64,000 bases of DNA from Pseudomonadota bacterium (GTDB lineage Bacteria > Pseudomonadota > Gammaproteobacteria > Burkholderiales > Thiobacteraceae), in contig JAKANO010000011.1 in the NCBI GenBank assembly GCA_021812385.1, forward strand, positions 51,260 to 115,259. Direction: 5' to 3'. Under the pieces are notes generated by a model. That model saw only the letters and a program-made list of their open reading frames with translations. It made no database searches and was not told the origin of the DNA. The position numbers and the translations under genes are program-made. Positions 23,888 to 34,176 of the stretch are shown here, in pieces; within the stretch, counting starts at the first letter, position 1; each line of letters begins with the position of its first letter.

Positions 23888-25243
23888 TTATTCGATGCCC
23901 AGCCGTTCCAGCCGATAGCGCAAGGCGCGGAAGGTAATGCCCAATAATTTCGCGGCAGCGGTTTTGTTGTAGCGGGTTTTTTCCAGCGCTTCCTGGATCG
24001 CCTCGCGCTCGATGCGATCCAGATAATCCTGCAACGGCCATTTCGCCCCTGGTTCGCGGCTGCCCTCATCCAGCGCCGCTTCGGGCACGCTGAGATATAA
24101 ATCATCACGACCGATTTTGCTGCCGCTGCACAGCGCGAGCGCGCGCTCCAGAATATTTTCCAATTCGCGCACATTGCCGGGAAAGCTGTATTCGCTCAAA
24201 GCGGCGATCGCCTCCGCGCTTAAGGTCGGTAACGCGGCACCGCTTTGCTTGGCCAGGCGCTCCAGAATCGCTTGCGCAATCAGCGGAATATCCTCGCGCA
24301 TTTCGCGCAACGGCGGCATTTTAAGCTCGATGACGTTCAGCCGGTAATACAAGTCCTGGCGAAACTTGCCGCTCTCGACCAAGCTCGATAGGGCTTGATG
24401 CGTGGCGCTGATGATGCGCACGTCGATCGGCTCTTCCTGCGTCGCGCCCACTTTGCGCACCTTCTTTTCCTGGATGGTGCGCAATAATTTCACTTGCATC
24501 GGCAGCGGCAAATCGGCGACTTCGTCCAAAAACAGCGTGCCGCCATTGGCCGCCTGGAAGAAGCCATGGCGGTCCGCATCGGCGCCGGTGAAGGCGCCCT
24601 TTTTATAGCCGAAGAACTCGCTCTCCATGAGGTTTTCCGGGATCGCGCCGCAGTTCACCGCGATAAAAGGCTGTTCTTGGCGCGCGCTATGCTCGTGTAT
24701 CAGTCGCGCCGCGAGCTCTTTGCCGCAACCCGATTCGCCGGTGACATACACCGGCGCTTGGCTACGCGCGAGCTTGCCGATCATGTCGCGCGCCAATTGC
24801 AGCGCGGGCGAATTGCCGAGCAAGGTGCGCTGTTGATTTTCCGGCGCGACTTTTTCCGAGACGCTCAGGGCCGATTTGACCAAGGCGCGCAACTGCTCCA
24901 AGGACACCGGTTTGGGGATGTAATCGAAGGCGCCGGCTTTGAGCGCGGCGACGGCGTTTTCGGTGCTGCCGTAGGCGGTAATCACGGCTACGGGCAGTTC
25001 CGGGCAGTGTTGGCCGATATATTGCACGACCTCGATACCGGTGCCGTCCGACAAGCGCATATCGGTGAGGCAGAGATCGTAATGGTTGGATTTAATCAGC
25101 GCGATGGCGTCCGCGACTTTCATCGCGCGCTGCGATTCGAGCCCCATGCGCAATAAGGTGAGTTCCAGCAACTCTAAAATATCGGCTTCGTCGTCAACGA
25201 TGAGGACTTTGGGCGTGCTCTGGTTTGCTGTTGCAGGCTTCAA
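23888..25243 (-). CDS. pilR: Sigma-54-dependent response regulator, PilR-like
   Basis: This 451-residue protein has a receiver domain (about 12-130; VDDEAD and the phosphoacceptor in CLTDMRLSD), an AAA+ sigma-54 activation domain (about 140-380; Walker A GESGCGKE and GAFTGA loop) and a Fis-type helix-turn-helix (about 405-450; AAAKLLGITFRALRYRL). It starts at TTG 25243, preceded by AGGAG, and overlaps the kinase stop as TTGA. The kinase type and order suggest PilS/PilR, which control type IV pilin genes; no pilin gene lies nearby, so the symbol is a reasoned guess. Confidence 0.8.
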   Translation of the reverse strand: MKPATANQSTPKVLIVDDEADILELLELTLLRMGLESQRAMKVADAIALIKSNHYDLCLTDMRLSDGTGIEVVQYIGQHCPELPVAVITAYGSTENAVAALKAGAFDYIPKPVSLEQLRALVKSALSVSEKVAPENQQRTLLGNSPALQLARDMIGKLARSQAPVYVTGESGCGKELAARLIHEHSARQEQPFIAVNCGAIPENLMESEFFGYKKGAFTGADADRHGFFQAANGGTLFLDEVADLPLPMQVKLLRTIQEKKVRKVGATQEEPIDVRIISATHQALSSLVESGKFRQDLYYRLNVIELKMPPLREMREDIPLIAQAILERLAKQSGAALPTLSAEAIAALSEYSFPGNVRELENILERALALCSGSKIGRDDLYLSVPEAALDEGSREPGAKWPLQDYLDRIEREAIQEALEKTRYNKTAAAKLLGITFRALRYRLERLGIE

Positions 25244-26916
25244 TGCGTGACTCCTTTGGCGCACAGTCGAAATTGCCCGCCATGCGGGTTGTCGATGTAG
25301 TCCAGTGTCGCGTTGTTGGCTTCCGCCAATTGGCGCGCGATATAAAGGCCGAGTCCGGTGCCGGTGCTTTCGGTGGTAAAAAACGGCTCGAATAATTGCG
25401 CTTGGTTTGCGCTCGCTACGCCCGGACCGTCATCGATGATATCCAATTGTATTACATTCTCTGCAGGCGCTTGGGTGGCTGTCAGGCGAATACTGCCAGC
25501 TTGCTGCTTGCAGTGGCGCGCGGCATTGCGGCACACGTTCCACAACACTTGATGCAAATGGTAGCGGTCGAATTCAATGGCGATGGCGGGATCAACCTCG
25601 ATCTGAAATAAGTTTGGCGGCAGATGTTCGGTATGGCTGAATTCTTGGTTAAACGACTGCAAATACGCGGCAAGTTGCAGCGTCTCGGATTGGCCGCGAT
25701 CCTTGCGATTGAGTTGCAAAATATCCTGCACCATACGGTCGAGGCGGAAAGTATTGTCGTTGATGATTTCCAGCAGGCGCTTTTGCGTTGCGTCAAAATC
25801 CTCGTCTTCCTGCAGCAATTGTGTCGCATGCCCAATCGAGCTTAAGGGATTGCGAATTTCATGGGCGATGTTAGCCGTGAGGCGTCCCAGGGCGGCGAGT
25901 TTTAGTTGTTGCGCTTGTGCTTGCAGCCGGCTCAAATCCTCGAGAAAAATAACCGCGCCGAGTGCGCGTTTAGTGCCGATGGGCGTTATGCGGGCGCGGA
26001 ACGAGCGGGTGCCGCCCGGCGTGCGCAAGGGGATCAGGCTGATATCGCCGGAATCGCGCCACTCGGCGATGCGCGCAGCGAGACTTGCAGAATAGGCGTC
26101 GATGGTGACTTCACCGCGCCGTCCCGTCAGCGGACCCAATAAACGCTCCGCTTGGCCATTGATCTGCCGTACGCGGTTGTCGCCGTCGACCACGATGACG
26201 CCGTCTTGCATGTCTTGAATCACCAAGCGATTGACGGTATCAAGATTGGCCAAGTCGACGCGTTGGCGTTGCGCGATGGCTTCGCTCACGCTGAGGCGCT
26301 TTGCCAGGTAATACGCAAGCCCGGCGACCGCAAAATAAGTGGTGGATAACAGCGCGGCCTGCAAATAATTGCCGCTCATGCTTGTGGAATAGCTTAAATA
26401 GGTTTCTTCGAATAGCACGGCAATGGTGGCGATGGCCGCATGGAACATGGCCAGTCGGCCGCGTGCAATCAGGCTGGATGCGGCCAACGTCACCAAGACC
26501 AACAAACCCAGGCCGCTGACCACGCCGCCGCTGCTATACATCAGCACCGTGATCAGAAAAATATCGGCGAATACTTGGCCGGATACTTGTATATCGAAGC
26601 GCGGCCATTGGGATTGGATCGTCACAATCAACAGGCCGCCCAGCAGCAGATACAGCACGCTGGCCAAAACAAACATCGGGGGCGCCAGCGCGCCGAGCGG
26701 GTTGTGTTCGGCAAATAGGAAATGCGCCAGCAGCAATAAGCTAGCTAAAGCGATGCGATAGAAATTGAAGTAGTGGAGTGAGCGCCAATAGGCGGCGGCC
26801 AATTGCGCGCCAGACTGCCCCGGCAATTCCGGCCAACTGGGATTGAGCGCGCTCAATGCCTGCGGGCTAGTGCTGGTGCTGTTTACGGTGTTCGTCGCTG
26901 CAGAAGTATTCTCCAC
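25240..26916 (-). CDS. pilS: Sensor histidine kinase, PilS-like
   Basis: This protein of up to 558 residues has six membrane helices (about 45-215), introduced by YWRSLHYFNFYRI as in PilS. A PAS domain (about 235-330) follows, then a dimerisation domain with the phosphorylated histidine in AHEIRNPLSS (about 352-361), and an ATPase domain (DDGPGV, GTGLGLYIARQ). The start is uncertain: GTG 26916 lies inside the preceding gene and TTG 26856 is an alternative; neither has a clear ribosome site. It pairs with the overlapping response-regulator gene. Confidence 0.82.
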   Translation of the reverse strand: MENTSAATNTVNSTSTSPQALSALNPSWPELPGQSGAQLAAAYWRSLHYFNFYRIALASLLLLAHFLFAEHNPLGALAPPMFVLASVLYLLLGGLLIVTIQSQWPRFDIQVSGQVFADIFLITVLMYSSGGVVSGLGLLVLVTLAASSLIARGRLAMFHAAIATIAVLFEETYLSYSTSMSGNYLQAALLSTTYFAVAGLAYYLAKRLSVSEAIAQRQRVDLANLDTVNRLVIQDMQDGVIVVDGDNRVRQINGQAERLLGPLTGRRGEVTIDAYSASLAARIAEWRDSGDISLIPLRTPGGTRSFRARITPIGTKRALGAVIFLEDLSRLQAQAQQLKLAALGRLTANIAHEIRNPLSSIGHATQLLQEDEDFDATQKRLLEIINDNTFRLDRMVQDILQLNRKDRGQSETLQLAAYLQSFNQEFSHTEHLPPNLFQIEVDPAIAIEFDRYHLHQVLWNVCRNAARHCKQQAGSIRLTATQAPAENVIQLDIIDDGPGVASANQAQLFEPFFTTESTGTGLGLYIARQLAEANNATLDYIDNPHGGQFRLCAKGVTH

Positions 26917-27088
26917 GACTGAAGAAGGCCTCGGTTTGCGGCACGTTCACCCCGCATTGGGCGCAGCGCACCATGTTCTCGGCAGCGGGCGGACGTATAG
27001 GGCGATCCTGCCGTTGCAGATTGCGGAAATAATTTTTCAGGAGCAGATAAAAAATGAAGATGCCGATCAGCAGAATCAGAAAACGCAT
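26867..27088 (-). CDS. PP0621-family small membrane protein
   Basis: This 73-residue protein has one N-terminal membrane helix (about 3-17) and a C-terminal MVRCAQCGVNVPQTEAFF...YFCSDEHR segment whose paired CxxC and C/H residues look like a zinc ribbon. It matches the PP0621 family, often found next to PilS/PilR-like genes; the function is unknown. ATG 27088 follows GGGGTAGG. The gene end overlaps the possible GTG start of the kinase by about 50 bases. Confidence 0.78.
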   Translation of the reverse strand: MRFLILLIGIFIFYLLLKNYFRNLQRQDRPIRPPAAENMVRCAQCGVNVPQTEAFFSRGEYFCSDEHRKQHQH

Positions 27089-27165
27089 CGTGCCTACCCC
27101 AGTGCTAAAAGACACCACATCTTAACATGGTGAAATAACGCAAAATAACGGGAAAAACCAAGAAT

Positions 27166-27242
<77 letters not shown>

Positions 27243-27368
27243 AATTTTTGGGTCATTGGCCTACTGCGCGCCCCGATTTTGAATCTGCGATGCTCGCCGT
27301 ACGACTAGTACGGCTGCGCTTCTCGATTCAAACTCGCGGCGCTCGCGACGGCCACTGCCCCAAAAAAT
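27243..27368. repeat. Long imperfect palindrome upstream of tRNA-Pro
   Basis: Outer arms at 27243-27261 and 27350-27368 pair with few mismatches. Inner arms (about 27278-27301 and 27308-27332) meet at gccgtacgactagtacggc. The whole block of about 125 bases can fold on itself. It is non-coding and looks like a repeat element rather than a simple terminator. Confidence 0.55.
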
Positions 27369-27372
27369 ATTT

Positions 27373-28341
27373 TCAGTGATTTCTAGTCACCGAGAAAGCC
27401 GCTAATTCTAACAGCGTTTGTTTGTAATTAGAATCCGGCAAATGTGAAATTGCGGCGCAGGCGATATCTACTTCGTGTTGCGCCTGTTTTGCGGCATAGG
27501 CCAGCGCGCCGGTGGCGTTGATGGTTTCCAATACTTGCGTGAAGTCGGTCAAGCCGCCTTGCTCGATGGCGCTGCGTATCAGTGCCGCTTGTGCCGGCGT
27601 GCCCTGTTTCATGGCATATAACAGCGGCAAGGTGGGTTTGCCTTCGGCCAGGTCGTCGCCCAAGTTTTTTCCGGTGTCGGTGTGATTGCCAGAGTAATCC
27701 AAAACATCGTCGATCAGTTGAAAGGCGGTGCCGAGGTGCATGCCGTACAGCGCCATGGCTTCTTCATCGCGCGCGCTGGCTTGGCTGATGATGGCGCCGA
27801 GCCGGGTCGCCGCCTCAAACAACTTCGCGGTTTTGAAACGAATGACCTGTAGATAGCGTTCCTCATCGATGTCCGGATCGTTGCAGTTCAGCAATTGCAG
27901 CACTTCGCCCTCGGCGATGGTGTTGGTGGCGTCGGCCAGCACTTGCATCACACGCATATCGTTCACTCCCACCATCATTTGAAACGCGCGCGAATACAGG
28001 AAATCCCCGACCAGCACGCTGGCGGCGTTGCCGAATATGGCGTTGGCGGTTTCGCGCCCACGGCGCAAATTGGATTCATCCACCACGTCGTCGTGCAGCA
28101 AGGTGGCGGTATGAATGAATTCGACCACGGCGGCTAATTCGTGGTGATGCGCGCCGCGATAGCCGAAAACGCCGGCGGACAACAGCACCAAGGCCGGGCG
28201 CAGGCGTTTTCCGCCGCTGCCGATGATGTATTCCGAAACTTGGCGGATCAGCAGCACATCGGAATGCAGGCGTTCCCGGATCACGGCGTCCACCAGCCGC
28301 ATGTCGGGTTCGATAACCTCACGAATTTCTTCAATATTCAC
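27373..28341 (-). CDS. ispB: Octaprenyl (polyprenyl) diphosphate synthase
   Basis: This 322-residue prenyl transferase makes the side chain of ubiquinone. The first aspartate-rich motif is LLHDDVVDESNLRRG (about 80-94) and the second is QLIDDVLDY (about 208-216); GSGGKRLRPAL marks substrate binding. I chose GTG 28341 because family N-termini begin about here; TTG 28371 would add ten residues. It is divergent from rplU, a common arrangement in this group. The C-terminal aspartate/lysine segment and total length are normal. Confidence 0.93.
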   Translation of the reverse strand: MNIEEIREVIEPDMRLVDAVIRERLHSDVLLIRQVSEYIIGSGGKRLRPALVLLSAGVFGYRGAHHHELAAVVEFIHTATLLHDDVVDESNLRRGRETANAIFGNAASVLVGDFLYSRAFQMMVGVNDMRVMQVLADATNTIAEGEVLQLLNCNDPDIDEERYLQVIRFKTAKLFEAATRLGAIISQASARDEEAMALYGMHLGTAFQLIDDVLDYSGNHTDTGKNLGDDLAEGKPTLPLLYAMKQGTPAQAALIRSAIEQGGLTDFTQVLETINATGALAYAAKQAQHEVDIACAAISHLPDSNYKQTLLELAAFSVTRNH

Positions 28342-28435
28342 GGAATTAGACCGAAAAAAGCAAAACGACAATGGTAGAAAGCCACGCCAATTCGGTCAAG
28401 AAGAAAAGCCGGATTTAGGGGGAATCCGTAAAGTT

Positions 28436-28464
28436 TTGACCAAGACAAGGTTTTCCAATATAAT
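28436..28464 (+). promoter_or_regulatory. Sigma-70 promoter for rplU-rpmA-obgE
   Basis: TTGACC at 28436-28441 and TATAAT at 28459-28464 are 17 bases apart, an almost ideal housekeeping promoter. It lies 36 bases before the rplU start. Confidence 0.85.
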
Positions 28465-28499
28465 GCGCGGTTTTCCGAGTTGAATAACGGAGCGCTAAT

Positions 28500-28811
28500 A
28501 TGTATGCGGTCGTAAAAACTGGTGGCAAGCAATATCGCGTGACCCCCGGCCTAAAATTTAAAGTAGAACAGATACCGGCAGACATTGGCAGCGAAATCGT
28601 CCTGGATCAAGTCTTGATGCTCGCCGATGGCGACAGCGTGACGGTCGGCGCACCTTTGGTGTCCGGCGCCAGCGTAACCGCCAAAGTTTTGTCCCAAGGT
28701 CGTGGTAAGAAAGTGACGATTTTCAAAATGCGTCGTCGCAAACATTACCAAAAGCACCAAGGACATCGCCAAAACTATACCGAGCTCGAAATTCAGAGCA
28801 TCGGCAAGTAA
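28500..28811 (+). CDS. rplU: 50S ribosomal protein L21
   Basis: This 103-residue protein is a component of the large ribosomal subunit. It opens with [14 protein letters not shown] and has the signature [15 protein letters not shown] at about 78-92. Length is normal. It is first in the rplU-rpmA-obgE-proB order. Confidence 0.97.
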   Translation: MYAVVKTGGKQYRVTPGLKFKVEQIPADIGSEIVLDQVLMLADGDSVTVGAPLVSGASVTAKVLSQGRGKKVTIFKMRRRKHYQKHQGHRQNYTELEIQSIGK

Positions 28812-28823
28812 AGGAGACTCTTC

Positions 28824-29087
28824 ATGGCACATAAAAAAGCAGGCGGTAGTTCCCGTAACGGTCGCGATTCACATGCTAAACGCCTCGGCGTGAAGCGTTA
28901 TGGCGGCCAATTGGTGAATGCCGGTGAAATTATCGTGCGTCAGCGCGGAACCCAGTTCCATGCAGGCGACAATGTGGGCATGGGCAAGGATCACACCTTG
29001 TTCGCCAAAATCGAAGGCAAAGTTTGCTTTACGACCAAAGGCCCCATGCAGCGCCATACGGTAATCATCGAGCCGGTATCGGCTTAA
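28824..29087 (+). CDS. rpmA: 50S ribosomal protein L27
   Basis: This 87-residue protein starts [16 protein letters not shown], the conserved flexible tail that reaches the peptidyl-transferase centre. There is no N-terminal extension of the kind cleaved in Firmicutes. A GGAG ribosome site precedes ATG 28824, 12 bases after rplU. Confidence 0.97.
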   Translation: MAHKKAGGSSRNGRDSHAKRLGVKRYGGQLVNAGEIIVRQRGTQFHAGDNVGMGKDHTLFAKIEGKVCFTTKGPMQRHTVIIEPVSA

Positions 29088-29108
29088 ACGGTTGCGTATC
29101 GCGAAACG

Positions 29109-29137
29109 AGGCCCTATCGCGAGGTAGGGCCTTTTTG
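29109..29137 (+). terminator. Terminator after rpmA
   Basis: The stem aggcccta (29109-29116) / tagggcct (29125-29132) has an eight-base loop and is followed by five T. It separates the ribosomal genes from obgE, perhaps as an attenuator. Confidence 0.8.
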
Positions 29138-29171
29138 TTTGTATAGCGCAGTTTGAAATTTCCCCCTATGA

Positions 29172-30239
<1,068 letters not shown>

Positions 30240-30275
30240 AATACCCCATCTTTTTTAGGTGCGGCGCAATACAGC

Positions 30276-31397
30276 ATGCAATCCATCCTCAGTAAATCCA
30301 AATGCCTGGTGGTGAAAGTCGGCAGCAGCCTCGTTACCAACGAAGGCCAAGGCCTCGACACGGTCGCCATCGCGCATTGGGCCGACCAGATCGCGCGCCT
30401 CAAGGCCATGGGTAAGGAGGTGGTCTTGGTCTCCAGCGGCGCGATTGCCGAGGGCTTGCAACGCCTCGGTTGGAAAAAGCGCCCGCATGCGCTGCATGAA
30501 TTGCAGGCCGCGGCTGCGGTGGGGCAAATGGGCTTGGTGCAGGTGTATGAGACCTGCTTTCGCAAGCACGAGCTAAAAACCGCGCAGATTCTGCTGACCC
30601 ACGAAGACCTCGCCGATCGCAAGCGTTACCTGAATGCACGCTCCACCCTACGCACCTTGCTGGCGCTGAATGTGATTCCGATCATCAACGAGAACGACAC
30701 CGTGGTGACCGACGAAATCAAGTTCGGCGACAACGATACGCTGGCTGCCTTGGTCACGAACTTGATCGAAGCCGATGCACTGGTGATTATGACCGACCAA
30801 AAAGGCCTGTATTCCGCCGACCCGCGCCAAGACCCAAGCGCGCAGCTGATCCAGGAAGCGCGGGCCGGCGATCCATCCTTGGAAAAAATGGCCGGGGGTG
30901 CGGGCAGCGCCATCGGTCGCGGCGGCATGCTGACCAAAATCCTCGCCGCCAAGCGCGCGGGGCGCAGTGGCGCGCATACCCTGATCGCCTGGGGACGCGA
31001 GCCGGATGTTTTGGTGCGCTTGGCGCAAGGCGAATTGATCGGCACGCAATTGATCGCGGATGAAGCGAATAAAATCGCCGCACGCAAGAAATGGCTGGCG
31101 GATCATTTGCAAGTGCGCGGCAAGTTGGTGCTCGATGCCGGCGCGGTCAAGGCCTTGCAGTCGGATGGCAAGAGCCTGCTGCCGATTGGCGTGCAAGAAG
31201 TGTCGGGCGAGTTCGAGCGCGGCGAGGTGGTGACTTGCGTTGACGCGAGCGGCACAGAGATCGCGCGCGGCCTGGTGAATTACAGCGCGCAAGAAACGCG
31301 CAAGATCATGCGCAAACCTTCTGCAGAAATCGAAGCCTTGCTGGGTTATGTCGACGAGCCGGAGTTGCTGCATCGCGATAGCTTGGTGTTGCTGTAA
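30276..31397 (+). CDS. proB: Glutamate 5-kinase
   Basis: This 373-residue enzyme phosphorylates glutamate in the first step of proline synthesis. The amino-acid kinase domain (about 8-260) has [30 protein letters not shown] and the nucleotide-binding [13 protein letters not shown] domain (about 280-360) ends it, as in full-length bacterial ProB. It follows obgE by 36 bases and is likely cotranscribed. Confidence 0.95.
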   Translation: MQSILSKSKCLVVKVGSSLVTNEGQGLDTVAIAHWADQIARLKAMGKEVVLVSSGAIAEGLQRLGWKKRPHALHELQAAAAVGQMGLVQVYETCFRKHELKTAQILLTHEDLADRKRYLNARSTLRTLLALNVIPIINENDTVVTDEIKFGDNDTLAALVTNLIEADALVIMTDQKGLYSADPRQDPSAQLIQEARAGDPSLEKMAGGAGSAIGRGGMLTKILAAKRAGRSGAHTLIAWGREPDVLVRLAQGELIGTQLIADEANKIAARKKWLADHLQVRGKLVLDAGAVKALQSDGKSLLPIGVQEVSGEFERGEVVTCVDASGTEIARGLVNYSAQETRKIMRKPSAEIEALLGYVDEPELLHRDSLVLL

Positions 31398-31400
31398 GCT

Positions 31401-31420
31401 GCGCGCCAGCCACGGCGCGC
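31401..31420. terminator. Short hairpin between convergent proB and cpoB
   Basis: gcgcgcc (31401-31407) and ggcgcgc (31414-31420) form a 7-base stem in the 34-base gap. There is no T run. Confidence 0.35.
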
Positions 31421-31431
31421 GCCCGATACGA

Positions 31432-32277
31432 TTAATTCAAATTCGCCAAACGCTTCTTCGCGCTTTCCGCCGCAGGGCTCAAGGGATACTTGGCGATAAT
31501 TTCCGACAAAGTCCTTTTCGCCTCTTCCTTTTCCCCTAATTCAAGATGGCTGCTCGCGATATTCAGCATGCCATCCGGAACTTTCGGACTATTCGCATAA
31601 GCGCTGAGCAATTTTTGCTGCTGCGCGATGGCGGTCTTGTAGTCCTTGAGCGCAGAGTAAGAGTTGCCGATCCAGTACTGCGCATTCGCGGCCAGCGGGC
31701 TGGTGGGATAAGCTTTCTGAAAATTCAGGAAGCCGGCGATCGCGGCCGGATAGTTGCCGATTTTAAACAGGTTGAAAGCGGTCTCATAAGCGCGATTTTC
31801 GGCGCCTGGATCGGTTGCAGCACTGGCGGTCTGGCCGCCAGGCGCAGGTGGCGCAACGACCCCGGAAGACGCGCCTGTGCCCGAAGGCGTGACAGTCGGC
31901 GGCGTACTGGCGCCAGGCGCTTCCACCCGCTCCAATTTGCGCAAACGATTATCGAGATCCACATATAAATCTTTTTGGCGCTTTTGCGTGGTTTCGATTT
32001 GGTTGGTGTTGACCTCGATTTGGCCGCGCAGCTTGGCGATCTCGGTCTTCAACGCTTCCACGCTTTGCAGCAGATCCACCAAGCCTTGAGAGCGCAGCGT
32101 CGTGTCCAGCTTGTTCAGGCGCTCGTCTTGTTGCGTGAGTTTTTGTTGCAGTTGCTGGGTTTCTTGCTGCAACACGGTAATTTTCTTTTGCGCCTCATCA
32201 TCGGAAAATAAACCCGCCGTGGCCAGCGGGCTCACGGCGAGTAAGAGCGCGATAGGCCACGCACGGTTCATCTTCAT
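31432..32277 (-). CDS. cpoB: Tol-Pal system protein CpoB (YbgF)
   Basis: This 281-residue periplasmic protein has a signal peptide (about 1-21, ending LATA), a trimerising coiled coil (about 30-110, with QQETQQLQQKLTQQDERL) and a TPR region (about 165-280). CpoB links outer-membrane constriction with septal peptidoglycan synthesis. A proline/glycine/threonine linker separates the parts. The start overlaps the pal stop by 4 bases. It is the last gene of the tol cluster. Confidence 0.92.
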   Translation of the reverse strand: MKMNRAWPIALLLAVSPLATAGLFSDDEAQKKITVLQQETQQLQQKLTQQDERLNKLDTTLRSQGLVDLLQSVEALKTEIAKLRGQIEVNTNQIETTQKRQKDLYVDLDNRLRKLERVEAPGASTPPTVTPSGTGASSGVVAPPAPGGQTASAATDPGAENRAYETAFNLFKIGNYPAAIAGFLNFQKAYPTSPLAANAQYWIGNSYSALKDYKTAIAQQQKLLSAYANSPKVPDGMLNIASSHLELGEKEEAKRTLSEIIAKYPLSPAAESAKKRLANLN

Positions 32278-32807
32278 TCACCCTGATACAGGAAATCAGT
32301 GCGGCGATTTTGCGACCAGCAGGATTCCTCGTGACAATCAGCGCGCGGCTTTTCTTCACCGAGGCTGACCGCTTCCATCTGCGCATCTTTCACGCCCAGC
32401 AAGGACAGGATTTTGCGTACGCCATCGGCGCGCTTTTGACCTAAGGCCAGATTGTATTCGCGGCTGCCGCGCTCATCGGCATTGCCTTGCAAGAAAACCT
32501 TGGCGCTGGGATTGCTCGCGAGATATTTGCCATGCGCTTCCACCAGCGCTTTGTATTCCGGCTTGACATCGAAACTATCATAGTCATAGAACACGCTGCG
32601 TTGCGAAAGAATATTGTTCGGATCCTTGAGCGGGTTGACCGAGGACTCCGCCGGCGGCAGCAAAGGCTTGGTATCCGCGCCGGGTGTTGTTGCTTGCTTT
32701 TGCGCGGTGCGATCTTCGACCTGCGCGCCAGCTTGGGTCTTGGTGGGTTCGTTGGCGCAAGCACCCAGTAAGACGGTAATCAATAAATAAAGCGGAATGC
32801 GTTTCAT
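32274..32807 (-). CDS. pal: Peptidoglycan-associated lipoprotein
   Basis: This 177-residue outer-membrane lipoprotein has lipobox LLGAC with the lipidated cysteine at residue 17. After a linker rich in proline and alanine, an OmpA-like peptidoglycan-binding domain (about 70-177) contains FLQGNADERGSREYNLALGQ and KRADGVRKIL. Pal anchors the outer membrane to the wall and partners TolB. Confidence 0.95.
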   Translation of the reverse strand: MKRIPLYLLITVLLGACANEPTKTQAGAQVEDRTAQKQATTPGADTKPLLPPAESSVNPLKDPNNILSQRSVFYDYDSFDVKPEYKALVEAHGKYLASNPSAKVFLQGNADERGSREYNLALGQKRADGVRKILSLLGVKDAQMEAVSLGEEKPRADCHEESCWSQNRRTDFLYQGE

Positions 32808-32853
32808 GTAATAACTCCTTTCAAAGTTTTGTTTTTAACCGACAAGTAAAAAT

Positions 32854-34176
32854 CTAAGGTTTCGCTTTTAGTAAAGGGCCCCAAGCTGGCTCGCGTACAT
32901 CGCTTGCTTGAGCGGAGAGCTTTTGTTTGACCCGGCCATCGCTGGAAACTGCCGCGAGTACGCCACGCCCGAGTCTTTCCGTGGCATACAAAATCATTTT
33001 GCCGTTGGGCGCCCAGGATGGCGACTCATCCAAGCCGTTATCGGTGAGCACCTGTACCTGGCCGGTGACAAAATCTTGCACCGCAACGCGGAATTTTCCG
33101 CCTTCGCGCTGGATAAATACGAAGCTCTTGCCATCCGGGCTGTAGCGCGGCGTTACGTTATAGCTGCCTTCGAACGTGAGCCGGACCGCTTCGCCGCCGT
33201 AAGAGGGCATGCGATAAATTTGCGGGCTGCCGCCACGGTCGGAAGTGAACAGCAGATATTTTCCATCCGGCGACCAATTGGGTTCGGTGTCGATGTTGGA
33301 CGTGTTGGTGAGGCGCTTGAGGCCGGTACCGTCGGCATTCATGGTGTAAATTTGCGCAAAGCCCTCGCGGGAGAGCACCACGGCAAGTTGGCGGCCATCC
33401 GGCGACCAGGCGGGTGCGCTGTTATTGCCTTTGAAATTCGCGACGGCTTGGCGCTTCCCGGTGGCCAGGGTTTGCACGTAGACGATGGGTTTCTTTTGAT
33501 CGAAGGCGACATAGGCCAGCTTGGTGCCGTCCGGCGACCAAGCGGGCGAGATGATGGGCTCGCGCGAGGTGAATACGGTTTGCGCGTTAAAGCCATCGGA
33601 GTCGGCAACTTGCAGTTCATGCGTGTTGCCGCGCTTGGTGATGTAGGCAATGCGCGAAGCGAAAGCGCCGGGGCTGCCGGTGAGCTTCTCGAAAATGATA
33701 TCGGCGATTTGATGCGCGGTGAGGCGCAATTGCGCTTTGCTGGTGGGTAAGCTGTAGCCCGCCAATTGCACTGCTTGCGCGACATCTTGGCGCACCGTAT
33801 CGATCAGGCGAAATTGCACGTCGATGCGGCCGCCGGGTTGCGCAACCACATTGGCCATGGCCAGGGCGGTGGCGCCTTTCGCTTTCCAGTCGCCGACACG
33901 GACATCGGCCGGAATGCGCGGCGGCGTCATGCCGCTGGTGTCGATCAGCTTAAATAAGCCGCTGCGCGCGAGATCGTCCATCACGATTTTGCTGAGCTTG
34001 TCCGGGTAAGCCTCTTCTCCTGCAAAGGGCGCGATGGCGACGGGTATTTGCAATGAGGCGCCGCCGGTGATTTCAATGGTGAGTGCGGCCTGCGCGTTCC
34101 ATGCAGCGACGCTCAGCAGCAGGGCGAGTACAACGCTGAAAAATGTTAAACGTGTCGATGCCATGGCTTTACTCAT
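32854..34176 (-). CDS. tolB: Tol-Pal periplasmic protein TolB
   Basis: This 440-residue protein has a signal peptide (ending WNAQA, about residue 30), an N-terminal alpha/beta domain (about 31-165) and a six-bladed beta-propeller with repeated SPDGTKLAY, SPDGRQLAV, SPDGKYLLF and SPDGKSFVF motifs. It cycles between Pal and the TolA/OmpF partners. ATG 34176 overlaps the tolA stop; an internal ATG four codons on is an alternative. Confidence 0.95.
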   Translation of the reverse strand: MSKAMASTRLTFFSVVLALLLSVAAWNAQAALTIEITGGASLQIPVAIAPFAGEEAYPDKLSKIVMDDLARSGLFKLIDTSGMTPPRIPADVRVGDWKAKGATALAMANVVAQPGGRIDVQFRLIDTVRQDVAQAVQLAGYSLPTSKAQLRLTAHQIADIIFEKLTGSPGAFASRIAYITKRGNTHELQVADSDGFNAQTVFTSREPIISPAWSPDGTKLAYVAFDQKKPIVYVQTLATGKRQAVANFKGNNSAPAWSPDGRQLAVVLSREGFAQIYTMNADGTGLKRLTNTSNIDTEPNWSPDGKYLLFTSDRGGSPQIYRMPSYGGEAVRLTFEGSYNVTPRYSPDGKSFVFIQREGGKFRVAVQDFVTGQVQVLTDNGLDESPSWAPNGKMILYATERLGRGVLAAVSSDGRVKQKLSAQASDVREPAWGPLLKAKP

